Source: Bacteroides salyersiae WAL 10018 = DSM 18765 = JCM 12988
GTDB taxonomy: Bacteria; Bacteroidota; Bacteroidia; Bacteroidales; Bacteroidaceae
Length of the DNA: 64,000 bases
Assembly: GCF_000381365.1 (NCBI RefSeq)
Contig: NZ_KB905466.1
Span: 432,744-496,743, forward strand
Direction: 5' to 3'
Positions 1 through 9,576 of the stretch are shown here, piece by piece (position 1 is the first letter of the stretch; every line of letters begins with the position of its first letter). The position numbers and the translations under genes were made by a program. Under the pieces are notes generated by a model. The model ran no database searches. It was not told the DNA's origin and worked only from the letters and a program-made list of their open reading frames with translations.

Positions 1-1
1 G

Positions 2-1924
2 TCATATCCGGGCGTAGCATTCTCGCCCGCCGGATACCGCAACGACCTGATTGTACGTGGCGGTTCTCCATCCGAAAACCGATTCTATCTGGATGGAGTC
101 GAAATACCGAATATCAACCATTTCAGTACGCAAGGAGCATCAGGAGGTCCCGTCGGTATCATTAATGCAGACTTTATCCGGGAAGTTAATTTCTACACGG
201 GTGCTTTCCCGGCAAACCGGGGTAATTCGCTCAGTTCGGTACTCGATTTTAAACTCCGCGACGGAGACATGGAACGGAACTCACTGAAAGCCACGCTCGG
301 CGCATCGGAAGTATCCCTTGCTTCCAACGGGCATTTGGGAAATAAAACTTCTTATCTCGTATCTGTCCGCCAATCTTATCTGCAATTTCTGTTTGATATG
401 CTGGGGTTACCTTTCCTACCCACTTTTACCGATGCACAGTTCAAACTGAAAACCCGTTTCGACGAACGGAATGAATTACTTGTGCTCGGCCTGGCAGGCA
501 TAGACAATATGCGCCTCAACACCAAACTGGACGGAGAAAAAGCAGAATACATATTGAGTTACCTTCCCAAGATACAGCAAGAAACATTCACATTGGGAGC
601 CGTATACCGTCACTATGCCGGGGCACATGTACAGACGGCAGTCATCAGCCACAGCTATCTGAACAACCGCAACACTAAATATCTGCACAATGACGAATCT
701 TCGGAGGACAACCTCACTCTCCGGCTACGTTCTGTAGAACAGGAGACGAAACTCCGACTGGAAAACAGTTCTACCTTCGGAGCCTGGAAAGTAAATTTGG
801 GATTGAACCTCAATTATAGCCAGTACACCAATACCAGTTTCCAACGCGTGTACATCGGAAAAGGAGAGACATCCGACTATCACACAGCCTTAGGGCTTCT
901 CCACTGGGGTATATTCGGAACAATGAGTTATGCTTCGCCCGACGAACGCTTCACGGCATCATTAGGGGTAAGAGCGGATGCCAATAACTATTCGTCAAGG
1001 ATGAAACACCTCTCCGAGCAACTTTCCCCACGTCTCTCCCTCTCTTACCGCCTCATCGACGGACTGTATGCCAGTGGTAGCGCCGGACTATACTATCAAT
1101 TACCGCCCTATACAGGACTCGGATTCAAAGGGAACAACGGGAAACTGGTAAATAAACAACTCCGCTACATGAGCGTAAGTCAAGGTAGCCTCGGCCTGAA
1201 TTGGCGTACCAACAGTACATTCGAACTTTCCGCCGAAAGTTTTTATAAGTCCTATGACCGGATTCCCCTATCCGTTACAGACGGTATTCCGCTTGCCTGC
1301 AAAGGAAATGATTACGGGGTAATAGGCAATGAAGAACTGACTTCTACTGCACAAGGCCGTTCATACGGCATAGAAATATTATTGAGATGGCTCGTTGCAA
1401 AAAAATTGAACCTCGCTTCTTCGTTCACCCTTTTCAAAAGTGAATATCGCAACAACAAGCAAAGCGAATACATTGCATCGGCATGGGACAACCGCTATAT
1501 TTTCAATCTGAGCGGCACATACAACTTCCCCCGCCATTGGAGCTTCGGCATGAAAGTAAGCTGTATCGGCGGTGCTCCCTATACCCCTTATGACGAAGAA
1601 AAATCCCGGCTCGTAACAGCCTGGAATGCACAGGGCAGACCCTACTACGATTATAGTAAATACAATACGGGCCGGCTCCCCGCTTTCGGGCAACTGGACA
1701 TCCGGGTAGACAAAACGTTCTACCTCAAGCGCTGCATGTTAGGCTTTTATATCGACCTGCAAAATGTGACAAAGAGTACCTTCAAACAACCGGATATTTA
1801 TATGAGTACCGGAGTGATTGAAAACCCTTCGGATCCACTGCCTGAACAGCGATACAAAATGAAATACATCGAACAGAAAAGCGGCACACTGATGCCGACT
1901 CTCGGAATCACTTTCGAATATTAA
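2..1924 (+). CDS. TonB-dependent outer-membrane receptor, 5' end missing
   Basis: The reading frame is already open at base 2 and runs to TAA at 1922-1924, giving about 640 residues of a larger protein whose N-terminus lies outside the window. The first visible residues are a TonB-dependent receptor plug (motifs IVRGGSPSENRFYLDG and VNFYTGAFPANRGN). A long C-terminal stretch rich in alternating hydrophobic and aromatic strands follows and ends in ITFEY, typical of an outer-membrane 22-strand barrel. The family imports large ligands such as siderophores or oligosaccharides using TonB energy. No SusD partner follows, so it looks like a stand-alone receptor of the carboxypeptidase-regulatory/plug type rather than a SusC. 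The substrate cannot be told. An internal ATG at 269 is not the real start, because plug homology extends upstream of it. Confidence 0.88.
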   Translation, partial: SYPGVAFSPAGYRNDLIVRGGSPSENRFYLDGVEIPNINHFSTQGASGGPVGIINADFIREVNFYTGAFPANRGNSLSSVLDFKLRDGDMERNSLKATLGASEVSLASNGHLGNKTSYLVSVRQSYLQFLFDMLGLPFLPTFTDAQFKLKTRFDERNELLVLGLAGIDNMRLNTKLDGEKAEYILSYLPKIQQETFTLGAVYRHYAGAHVQTAVISHSYLNNRNTKYLHNDESSEDNLTLRLRSVEQETKLRLENSSTFGAWKVNLGLNLNYSQYTNTSFQRVYIGKGETSDYHTALGLLHWGIFGTMSYASPDERFTASLGVRADANNYSSRMKHLSEQLSPRLSLSYRLIDGLYASGSAGLYYQLPPYTGLGFKGNNGKLVNKQLRYMSVSQGSLGLNWRTNSTFELSAESFYKSYDRIPLSVTDGIPLACKGNDYGVIGNEELTSTAQGRSYGIEILLRWLVAKKLNLASSFTLFKSEYRNNKQSEYIASAWDNRYIFNLSGTYNFPRHWSFGMKVSCIGGAPYTPYDEEKSRLVTAWNAQGRPYYDYSKYNTGRLPAFGQLDIRVDKTFYLKRCMLGFYIDLQNVTKSTFKQPDIYMSTGVIENPSDPLPEQRYKMKYIEQKSGTLMPTLGITFEY

Positions 1925-1988
1925 CACGGAAAAGCGTGTGGCACGCATGAAAGCGAAAGCAGACGAATACACCCAAAACAAATAAAAG

Positions 1989-2020
1989 AACGGGCGGCCC
2001 GATACGACCGCCTGTTTTGT
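1989..2020 (+). terminator. Probable rho-independent terminator after the receptor
   Basis: An inverted repeat (AACGGGCGG at 1989-1997 and CCGCCTGTT at 2008-2016, one G-T pair) is followed by a short T run. It sits 65 nt after the receptor stop codon and before the next promoter region. Confidence 0.6.
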
Positions 2021-2132
2021 ATAATTAAACGAAGCCTCATAAAACGTTAAATATTCATTAATATACTCTCCATATAGATAGTGTTTCAATAGATTCAAGT
2101 AATTTTCGGGACAGAAACCATTCATATATTAT

Positions 2133-3425
2133 ATGGAATTTATAATTATTATTCTCTTACTTCTTTTAAATGGCGTCTTCGCCATGTATGAAATCGCCTT
2201 AGTATCTTCAAGTAAAGCACGTCTGGAAACCCTTGTAAGCAAAGGAAACAAATCCGCACGAGGAGTTCTGAAACAATTGGAAGAACCCGAAAAGTTCCTC
2301 TCCACCATTCAAATCGGTATCACACTGATCGGTATCGTATCGGGTGCTTTCGGTGGTGTAGCCATCGCCGATGACGTAACACCACTCTTTGCCATGATTC
2401 CCGGACTGGAAGCCTATGCCCGGAACCTTGCCATGATTACTACCGTAGCCGTCATCACTTATCTGTCACTCATCGTTGGCGAACTTGTTCCGAAATCCAT
2501 CGCACTGAGCAATCCGGAACGATATGCCACAATGTTCAGCCCCATCATGATCCTTTTGACCAAAGTCTCTTATCCTTTCGTATGGCTGTTGAGCGTTTCT
2601 ACCCGACTTCTCAACAAACTCATCGGACTGAAAAGCGAAGAACGCATCATGACACAGGAAGAACTGAAAATGATTCTTCATCAAAGCTCCGAGCAGGGAG
2701 TGATCGATAAAGAAGAGACAGAGATGCTGAAAGATGTATTCCGTTTCTCGGATAAACGTGCCAACGAATTGATGACTCACCGCCGTGACCTAATAGTACT
2801 CCACCCCAACGAAACCAAAGAAGAGGTGATGCGTATCATCGATACCGAACACTTCAGCAAATATCTGCTGGTCAATGAAAACAAAGATGAGATCATCGGT
2901 GTGGTTTCAGTAAAAGATATTATTCTCATGGTGGGCAGCGAACAAGAGTTCGATCTGCGTAAAATAGCCCGTCCTGCCCTCTTCATACCCGAAAGTTTAT
3001 ACGCAAAAAAAGTTTTAGAGCTATTCAAGAAGAACAAAAACAAGTTCGCGGTTGTTGTTAACGAGTATGGCAGCACAGAGGGTATTATCACCCTGCACGA
3101 CCTGACCGAAAGCATCTTCGGAGACATTCTCGAAGAAGATGATACGGAGGAGGAAGAAATCGTCCGTCGTCAAGACGGTTCGCTGTTGGTAGAGGCTTCT
3201 ATGAACATCGGCGACTTTATGGAAGAAATGGGTATCCTTTCTTACGAAGATATAGATTCGGAAGATTTCACCACATTGGGAGGTTTGGCTATGTTCCTTA
3301 TCGGACGTATCCCCAAAGCAGGAGATACCTTTACTTATAAGAATCTACAGTTTGAAGTGGTAGACATGGACCGTGGAAGAGTTGATAAGTTGCTTGTCAT
3401 ACGAAAAGAGGAGGAAGAGGAATAA
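2133..3425 (+). CDS. CNNM/CBS-domain membrane protein (hemolysin-C/CorC-type transporter family)
   Basis: This 430-residue protein has the order CNNM (DUF21) membrane domain, CBS pair, CorC/HlyC domain. Hydrophobic segments lie near residues 1-25, 60-85, 90-120 and 130-155, with the family motif GELVPKSIAL inside the membrane part. The CBS pair spans roughly residues 210-335 (LMTHRRDL, IGVVSVKDI, VVNEYGSTEGI), and the C-terminal acidic stretch leads into the CorC domain (TLGGLAMFLIGRIPKAGD). Family members are integral membrane proteins linked to Mg2+/Co2+ efflux or homeostasis; the old name hemolysin is misleading. It is the usual full length. It is followed by a separate small lipoprotein gene with a 37-nt gap. 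Confidence 0.9.
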   Translation: MEFIIIILLLLLNGVFAMYEIALVSSSKARLETLVSKGNKSARGVLKQLEEPEKFLSTIQIGITLIGIVSGAFGGVAIADDVTPLFAMIPGLEAYARNLAMITTVAVITYLSLIVGELVPKSIALSNPERYATMFSPIMILLTKVSYPFVWLLSVSTRLLNKLIGLKSEERIMTQEELKMILHQSSEQGVIDKEETEMLKDVFRFSDKRANELMTHRRDLIVLHPNETKEEVMRIIDTEHFSKYLLVNENKDEIIGVVSVKDIILMVGSEQEFDLRKIARPALFIPESLYAKKVLELFKKNKNKFAVVVNEYGSTEGIITLHDLTESIFGDILEEDDTEEEEIVRRQDGSLLVEASMNIGDFMEEMGILSYEDIDSEDFTTLGGLAMFLIGRIPKAGDTFTYKNLQFEVVDMDRGRVDKLLVIRKEEEEE

Positions 3426-3462
3426 GCAACTCACTTTTTATATTAACTTAAAGCACTTAACA

Positions 3463-3939
3463 ATGAAAAAAGTAATTATGTTGGCAGCCGTTGTAGCTGC
3501 TCTGGCATCATGCCAATCAAAAGCAAACAAAGCCGCAGAGGCTGAAGCAGACAGCATTGCTATCGAAGCAATGTCACCCACAGTAGAAGCAACCGAAGTT
3601 TATGAAGGAACACTTCCTGCTGCTGATGGTCCGGGTATCCGCTATGTATTGACTCTGAATATGCTTGCCGATGCAAACGATACCACCTACACGTTGGACA
3701 TGACCTATCTGGATGCTGACGGACAGGGAAAAGACAAAACATTTACATCGGCCGGTAAACCTCAGATGATTCAGAAAACCGTCAAAAACAAAAAGAAATC
3801 GGCCCTTAAGCTGACTCCGAATGACGGTAGCGACCCTGTCTACTTCGTTATTGCCAACGATACGACCCTGACATTATCAAACGATAGCCTTCAGGAAGCA
3901 GTCAGCGACCTGAATTACGACATCGTACGGGTAAAATAA
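3463..3939 (+). CDS. NlpE-like copper/envelope stress lipoprotein
   Basis: A 158-residue protein starting at ATG 3463. An upstream in-frame start at 3373 would overlap the previous gene and place a signal peptide in the middle, so it is not used. The N-terminus is a lipoprotein signal (MKKVIMLAAVVAALASCQS, lipobox LASC, cysteine 17). The rest matches the NlpE N-terminal fold: a YEGTLPAADGPGIRY start, a TYTLDMTYLD strand pair and a repeated beta pattern. NlpE senses surface contact and copper in enterobacteria; Bacteroides copies are uncharacterised small lipoproteins. It lies 37 nt behind the CNNM gene, so the two may be cotranscribed, and a strong terminator follows. Confidence 0.8.
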   Translation: MKKVIMLAAVVAALASCQSKANKAAEAEADSIAIEAMSPTVEATEVYEGTLPAADGPGIRYVLTLNMLADANDTTYTLDMTYLDADGQGKDKTFTSAGKPQMIQKTVKNKKKSALKLTPNDGSDPVYFVIANDTTLTLSNDSLQEAVSDLNYDIVRVK

Positions 3940-3958
3940 GAAAAACAAATCAAAGGAA

Positions 3959-3994
3959 AGGCTTCATGAGTATTACCCCATGAGGCCTTTTTTG
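3959..3994 (+). terminator. Rho-independent terminator
   Basis: Stem AGGCTTCATG (3959-3968) pairs with CATGAGGCCT (3979-3988), followed by TTTTTT. It lies 20 nt after the NlpE-like gene. The interval 3995-4225 holds no convincing gene; a 78-codon frame there is low-complexity and has no family resemblance. Confidence 0.85.
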
Positions 3995-4225
3995 TTACAG
4001 ACAAGTTACATTCCGACAATCTCGATTCTCTTTTTATCATCCCAGCCAAACCTTTATTTTTTCAGTTCCAATACCCGAAACACCTGCTTATCAGTTCTAT
4101 CTTCCCTATTTATCAATTCCATTTTCTCGCAAGACTTTCATTTCTTTCATCAAGAATACTTTCGAAATGTCGGTATTCTGATAGTTTTTCATATATTTGT
4201 AATCGCTATGTACTAGATATTTGGC

Positions 4226-4233
4226 TAACTTTG
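4226..4233 (+). promoter_or_regulatory. Bacteroides -7 box candidate for the sigma/FecR operon
   Basis: TAACTTTG fits the Bacteroides consensus TAnnTTTG and lies 103 nt before the sigma gene. The nearest TTTG upstream (4196-4199) is 26 nt away, longer than the usual 19-21, so the -33 element is uncertain. Confidence 0.45.
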
Positions 4234-4336
4234 AATCGTGGAAAGAAAACTAATATATATATTAGAGTCACAATCGTGGTGTAAAACAAACCTAATCCGT
4301 TGAAAAAATAATATAGCTTAAAAGGGGATTTATTTG

Positions 4337-4903
4337 ATGATTAATGAAGAAATTATAATTCGTCAAATGAAGGAAGGCAACCAACTGGCCTTTACTTTAT
4401 TATTTAACGAATACAGTAAACAGGTGTATTCGCTGGCTTTTAAATACCTATATAACAGGGAACTTGCAGAGGATGTCGTCCAAAATGTCTTTTTCAAAAT
4501 CTGGGAAAAGAAAAAAGACATAGACGAATCAAGACCGTTTAACCGGTATCTTTTTACTATTCTAAAGAACGATCTGCTGAATGTTCTGCGCGACAAAGAC
4601 AAGGAGATATTTCGTATCTCAGATAATTTAAACCTTTTAAATACGCTTGCCAACGAAACCGAAGAACCGGAATTGGATGAAGAACAATTACGGTTGGTTC
4701 GTAGAGCCATTGAACAGCTATCTCCCCAAAAACGAAAAATAGTAGAACTGAAAATCTCCGGAAAATATTCGAATCAGGAGATTGCCGATAAGCTGAACCT
4801 ATCTATCAATACCATCAAGTTTCAGTATAGCCAGGCACTGAAAGAATTGCGTATGACAATCAGATTATCCTCTTTCATGCTTCTCCTCTTGGGTGGTTTA
4901 TAA
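4337..4903 (+). CDS. ECF RNA polymerase sigma factor (Bacteroides SusCD-type)
   Basis: A 188-residue sigma-70 family protein starting at ATG 4337 (a TTG directly before it is not needed). Region 2 is seen around residues 20-85 (LFNEYSKQVYSLAFKYL, AEDVVQNVFFKIWE), and region 4 around residues 125-180 (LSPQKRKIVELKISG, SNQEIADKLNLSINTIK, an HTH). The C-terminus ends in a hydrophobic tail (SSFMLLLLGGL), a common feature of Bacteroides ECF factors of this class. The FecR-type anti-sigma gene follows after 87 nt, then a SusC with an STN domain. That arrangement predicts trans-envelope signalling: ligand uptake by SusC releases the sigma factor, which turns on the SusC/SusD operon. Confidence 0.95.
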   Translation: MINEEIIIRQMKEGNQLAFTLLFNEYSKQVYSLAFKYLYNRELAEDVVQNVFFKIWEKKKDIDESRPFNRYLFTILKNDLLNVLRDKDKEIFRISDNLNLLNTLANETEEPELDEEQLRLVRRAIEQLSPQKRKIVELKISGKYSNQEIADKLNLSINTIKFQYSQALKELRMTIRLSSFMLLLLGGL

Positions 4904-4990
4904 ATAAAATATCTTTTTTTAAAAAAAATTCCATTTTATATAATACTTTTCTCACCGACTTGTGTATTACCAATAAAAGACAGCAATTAA

Positions 4991-5914
4991 ATGACAACTC
5001 AAGATAAACAAACAGCATTAAACGCTATTTCCAAAGCAATGGACGAAGATATCGAAGATATCATCGAAGGAAAGGAAATAGATATCCCCGAAACAGAGGA
5101 AACCTGTTTTCGCCAGGAACAAGTCTACGTGCACCTGATGAATCGGATTAATTCGAAAAGGAAAAAATTCTCTTGGTTGAAAATAGCAGTTGTCTTATTG
5201 CCATTCCTTATTTTGAATATGGCATTTTGGATATATTCGGGTAGCGACAACCGCGAAGCGGTAACCAGAGACATTTATGTGCCATGTGGAGAAAGAATGA
5301 CGGTAATGTTGGCAGACGGAACAAAAGTATATCTCAATGCAGATACGAAACTGACCTACCCGGAACAGTTCGTCGGAAAAGAACGAAAAGTATCTGTAGA
5401 AGGAGAAGCCTATTTTGAAGTAAAGAAAGATGCAAAGAAGCCTTTCATTGTCGATGTCGCCTCCATGCAGATCAAAGTACTGGGAACTTCGTTCAACGTA
5501 AATGCATACCCGACAGAGAGTAAAGTGTTGACAACCTTAGACGAAGGTTCCGTAAAAATACGAAATGCACAAAGCAACTCATTCGACTATATAATGAAAC
5601 CGGGTGAAACAGCTATTTATGAAAAAGAAACCGGTACGTGTATCATACAGAAAAATAAAGATTACAAAAATGAATCCGTATGGATGAAAGATGTATTGAT
5701 ATTTAATGATACTCCCCTGGAAGATGTACTTAAAGTATTGTCCAGAAAGTATAACGTACAATTCAATATAGAAAATGAAGCCATCTATTCTTATACGTAT
5801 ACATTAAGAAGCGAAGGTGAATCCTTACAGGAAATATTGGAAAGCATGAGACATATTACTCCGATCAAATATGAGAAAACGAATCGGAGAGAGATAAAAA
5901 TAAGTCCGAGATAA
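4991..5914 (+). CDS. FecR-family anti-sigma factor
   Basis: 307 residues. The cytoplasmic N-terminal part (about 1-55) is followed by one membrane helix (KIAVVLLPFLILNMAFWIY). The periplasmic FecR domain (about 95-200) holds the usual signatures VPCGERMTVMLADGTKVYLNADT, here within residues 97-119, and FEVKKDAKKPFIVDVA. A C-terminal DUF4974-like domain follows (about 235-305; LEDVLKVLSRKYNVQF), which in this family contacts the STN domain of the cognate SusC. It sits between the sigma gene and SusC, as in other Bacteroides glycan-sensing loci. The 215-nt gap to SusC is likely where the sigma-dependent promoter lies, but no promoter could be read with confidence. Confidence 0.93.
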   Translation: MTTQDKQTALNAISKAMDEDIEDIIEGKEIDIPETEETCFRQEQVYVHLMNRINSKRKKFSWLKIAVVLLPFLILNMAFWIYSGSDNREAVTRDIYVPCGERMTVMLADGTKVYLNADTKLTYPEQFVGKERKVSVEGEAYFEVKKDAKKPFIVDVASMQIKVLGTSFNVNAYPTESKVLTTLDEGSVKIRNAQSNSFDYIMKPGETAIYEKETGTCIIQKNKDYKNESVWMKDVLIFNDTPLEDVLKVLSRKYNVQFNIENEAIYSYTYTLRSEGESLQEILESMRHITPIKYEKTNRREIKISPR

Positions 5915-6129
5915 ACAAAAAAGATAAAACCTAATCTGAAATATTATACTTATGAACGCGCTATTACAAACCTTATCAGAAACTTCAACATAAGAATACC
6001 GACATCGTCTTCTTTGTTGATTAGAAAGCCATTAATATATTAGATTTCAAAGAGTTAAGAAACGAACATTTCTTAGCAAGGGATTCTATTGCTCAAATTT
6101 AAAATAATCATAATTCTAAAAAACACACA

Positions 6130-9100
6130 ATGAAAAATTCTCTGAAAAAAAATCATTATTGTCTTTGCTCTCATGTGAGACAGTGGATTTCTATTTGGTT
6201 GGTATTATGTATATTTCCTTTAGCATTACACGCACAAAATAGGGAAATAACATTGGACCTGAAAAATGTAACGCTTGAAAATGCGGTTACCCAAATCGCC
6301 TCACAAGCAAAGATATCGGTTGCTTACAGTAAAGAATTTGTCGATACGAAGCAATTGGTAAGTATTTCTGTGAAAAATGCAACTTTAAGAGATGCTTTAA
6401 ACAGTTTACTGAAAAAGACGAATGTAGGGTATAGTATTTCGGGAGATAAGCTGCTTCTGTTCGACAAAAAGACAGAAAACAGAGTTACTCCGGAAAAGAA
6501 AGTGAAAGTCCGTGGCCAAGTCATCGATCAGGTTACTACGGATCCTATGATCGGAGTCAGCGTTTTTGTGAAAGGTGGAAAAGAAGGGACTATCACTGAT
6601 ATAGACGGTAATTATTCGATAGAAGTCGATCCCGGAAAAACATTGGTATTTTCCTTCATCGGTTATAAAACCCAAGAAATTGAAGTCGGTTCAAAAACTG
6701 AAATATCAGTTCGTATGACGGAAAATACCGAAATGCTGAATGATGTAGTAGTTATAGGCTACGGTGTACAGAAAAAAGTAAACCTGACAGGAGCTGTATC
6801 TGCCGTAAAAGGCGATGAGCTATCCAGCCGCCCAATTACCAATGTAGGTAGTGGCTTACAAGGTATGTTGCCCGGTGTATCCATCGTACAGCCTTCCGGC
6901 CAACCGGGCAATGATAAAATGTCGATCGTAGTCCGTGGTATCAGTACATTGAACAGCAAAACCGATCCTCTCATCCTGATCGACGGAATTGCCGGCGGAG
7001 ATTTAAACCTGTTGAATCCCGATGATATAGAAAGCGTATCCGTATTGAAAGATGCTGCATCTTCTGCCATCTACGGTGCTCGTGCAGCCAACGGAGTTAT
7101 CTTGGTGACAACCAAACAAGGTAATCAGAAAGAAAAAACCACAGTAAGTTATTCAGGATACGTAGGCTTCCAGACTCCGACCGCATTACCCGACTTAGTA
7201 AACGGACGGGAATATATGGAATTAGCTAATGAAGCGTATATAGCTGCCGGTTTTGGTAAACTATATCAAGATGAAGCATTCGAAGCATACGATCGGGGCG
7301 ACTCTCCCAATGACTATTCAAACACCGATTGGGTAAAAGAAGTATATAAAAAATCAGCAATGCAAACAGGACACAATATCAGTGTCCGTGGTGGTACGGA
7401 AAAAAGCGGCTATTACATGTCATACGGATATTTAGATCAGGACGGTCTTATCGTAGGCGATCCGTTCTCCTCAAAAAGACATAACGCCCGCCTAAGCATG
7501 AATACAGAACTCTATGACCGCCTGAAAATAAACGGTAATATCAGTTTCGTAGACTTTTATCGCCAGGAAAACGGTGTATCCGGAACGACTGGTGTATTCC
7601 GAACCGTTCAGCGTGTCTCTCCCCTTCTTCCTGTAAAATGGAAAGAACAAAATGAAAAGGGAGAGTGGGTAGATACCGACCATTACGCATATACTTCATT
7701 GATGAATCCGGTGGACATTGCCTATAATTCCGGTTATAATAAACGTAATTCACGTACTTTCAACGGACAGGTAAACGCCTCTTTGAAAATAATAGAAGGT
7801 CTGTACCTAAACGGACAATATGCCGCCAACTATTACACCCGAGATACCAAAAAATATGTCCCGGCAATGAATCGCTGGATGTCTGATGGTACGGAAGACC
7901 CGGGAAACAAATTAAGAAAGAACTCAATCAGTGAATCTCATATCAATACATTGACCCAAACTTTGAATGCCACTGCCACTTACCAGAAAAACATCAATTT
8001 GCATGATTTCAAATTGTTGGGTGGTTTTTCTCAGGAATGGGCACACACCAACACATTAAGTGCCGGTAGAAAAGTACTGTTGCTGGATGGAATTGAAGTA
8101 ATAGATGCCGGAACAGATGAAATCACCAACGGGGGCAGTGCGGAAGAATGGGCTCTCCGGTCTTTCTTCGGCCGTATAAACTACAATTATGACGAAAAAT
8201 ATCTGCTCGAAGCCAATGTCCGCTACGATGGAACTTCCCGTTTTGCAAAAGATAACAGATGGGGATGCTTTCCCTCCTTTTCTGCCGGATGGAATTTCTC
8301 TAAAGAAAAATTCATGAGTTTTGCAGACCCTGTCTTGCAGATGGCCAAACTACGTGCTTCATGGGGAGAATTAGGTAACCAGAATGTAGGTGATAATTTT
8401 TATCCATATTTAGTAGCAATCGAATCCGTAGACAAAGCTTATCCTATCGGCAATCAGTTGAACACTGGCTTTCAACAAATCGCTTTAGGAAACAAAAACA
8501 TAAAATGGGAAACGATACGCATGCTCAATATAGGTGTCGACTTCGCCCTCTTTAACAATCGTCTAACGGTCAGTGCCGACTGGTTCAAGAAAAACAACAT
8601 GGATGCTTTGGTACGTCCTTCTTTCCCTTTAGTGATAGGAAAATGGCAAAAAGACTCAAGCCGTGACTACCTGCCATTGGAGAATTTAGGAGAAGTAGAA
8701 AGTAGAGGATGGGAAATAAACTTAGCTTGGAGAGATCAAATAGGTCAAGTGAAATACCGCGCATTCTTCAATTTATCCGATGCAAGAAACAAAATTATAG
8801 ATTTAGGTTCGAGCGCCCCCGTATTAGGAGACCAAATTCGCAGAGTAGGCGATCCGATTGATGCGTACTATGGGTATAGAACAGACGGATTGGCACAAGT
8901 GGATGATTTTGAAGGAAAAGACAGTTTCGGCAACTATGTAAATCCGAAGTTTCCGGTGATACAAGACGGTGTTGCCGTTCAGCCCGGTGATATCAAATAC
9001 AAAGACATCAGTGGCCCGGATGGAAAACCGGACGGAATTATAGATGATTACGACAAAGAAATAATCGGTGACAAGACTCCACGATATTCTTACTCATTCA

Positions 9101-9552
9101 AAGGAGAACTGGAATGGAAAGGAATCGACTTTTCTTTCTACCTCCAAGGAGTGGGCAAAGCAAACGGTTATTTAAGTGAAGAAGCCAGACATTGTTTCAT
9201 CAACGACTACTCGGTTCCCAAAAAGTCTCATTTAGACAGATGGACTCCCGAAAATCCGAACGCATCATATCCACGTATGTATTATGCACAGACCCACAAT
9301 CGCAGATTCTCGGATTTCTGGATAGAAAATGCAGCATATCTCCGCTTAAAGAATGTGCAATTAGGATATACGTTTCCACAAAAATGGATGAGAAAATTTG
9401 GAATCAACAGATTGAGAGCTTATGTCTCTGCCGATAATTTGTTTACCGTCACCAAATATTTCGACGGCTTCGACCCCGAAGTTCAACAATCTTCCGGAGA
9501 TACTTATCCACAGGTAAGAACATATGTATTTGGATTGAATCTGACATTCTAA
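6130..9552 (+). CDS. SusC-like TonB-linked outer-membrane transporter with STN signalling domain
   Basis: 1140 residues. After a signal peptide (cleavage near LALHAQN) comes an STN domain (about 38-120; EITLDLKNVTLENAVTQIA), a carboxypeptidase-regulatory-like domain (about 124-205; GVSVFVKGGKEGTITDIDG), a TonB-box/plug start (MLNDVVVIGYG) and the plug with LIDGIAGGDL and the SusC hallmark AASSAIYGARAANGVILVTTK. The remaining residues form the outer-membrane barrel, ending YVFGLNLTF. The STN domain marks it as a transducer that signals to the FecR protein encoded upstream. The SusD partner starts 24 nt downstream. It would import an oligosaccharide, or another large ligand released by neighbouring enzymes. 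Confidence 0.97.
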   Translation: MKNSLKKNHYCLCSHVRQWISIWLVLCIFPLALHAQNREITLDLKNVTLENAVTQIASQAKISVAYSKEFVDTKQLVSISVKNATLRDALNSLLKKTNVGYSISGDKLLLFDKKTENRVTPEKKVKVRGQVIDQVTTDPMIGVSVFVKGGKEGTITDIDGNYSIEVDPGKTLVFSFIGYKTQEIEVGSKTEISVRMTENTEMLNDVVVIGYGVQKKVNLTGAVSAVKGDELSSRPITNVGSGLQGMLPGVSIVQPSGQPGNDKMSIVVRGISTLNSKTDPLILIDGIAGGDLNLLNPDDIESVSVLKDAASSAIYGARAANGVILVTTKQGNQKEKTTVSYSGYVGFQTPTALPDLVNGREYMELANEAYIAAGFGKLYQDEAFEAYDRGDSPNDYSNTDWVKEVYKKSAMQTGHNISVRGGTEKSGYYMSYGYLDQDGLIVGDPFSSKRHNARLSMNTELYDRLKINGNISFVDFYRQENGVSGTTGVFRTVQRVSPLLPVKWKEQNEKGEWVDTDHYAYTSLMNPVDIAYNSGYNKRNSRTFNGQVNASLKIIEGLYLNGQYAANYYTRDTKKYVPAMNRWMSDGTEDPGNKLRKNSISESHINTLTQTLNATATYQKNINLHDFKLLGGFSQEWAHTNTLSAGRKVLLLDGIEVIDAGTDEITNGGSAEEWALRSFFGRINYNYDEKYLLEANVRYDGTSRFAKDNRWGCFPSFSAGWNFSKEKFMSFADPVLQMAKLRASWGELGNQNVGDNFYPYLVAIESVDKAYPIGNQLNTGFQQIALGNKNIKWETIRMLNIGVDFALFNNRLTVSADWFKKNNMDALVRPSFPLVIGKWQKDSSRDYLPLENLGEVESRGWEINLAWRDQIGQVKYRAFFNLSDARNKIIDLGSSAPVLGDQIRRVGDPIDAYYGYRTDGLAQVDDFEGKDSFGNYVNPKFPVIQDGVAVQPGDIKYKDISGPDGKPDGIIDDYDKEIIGDKTPRYSYSFKGELEWKGIDFSFYLQGVGKANGYLSEEARHCFINDYSVPKKSHLDRWTPENPNASYPRMYYAQTHNRRFSDFWIENAAYLRLKNVQLGYTFPQKWMRKFGINRLRAYVSADNLFTVTKYFDGFDPEVQQSSGDTYPQVRTYVFGLNLTF

Positions 9553-9576
9553 CTTAAACAAATAAGAAATAACATC

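Noticed and set aside
3980..4216. 78-codon frame after the NlpE-like gene.
   Set aside because: Phe/Ser-rich, begins inside the terminator, no recognisable domain.
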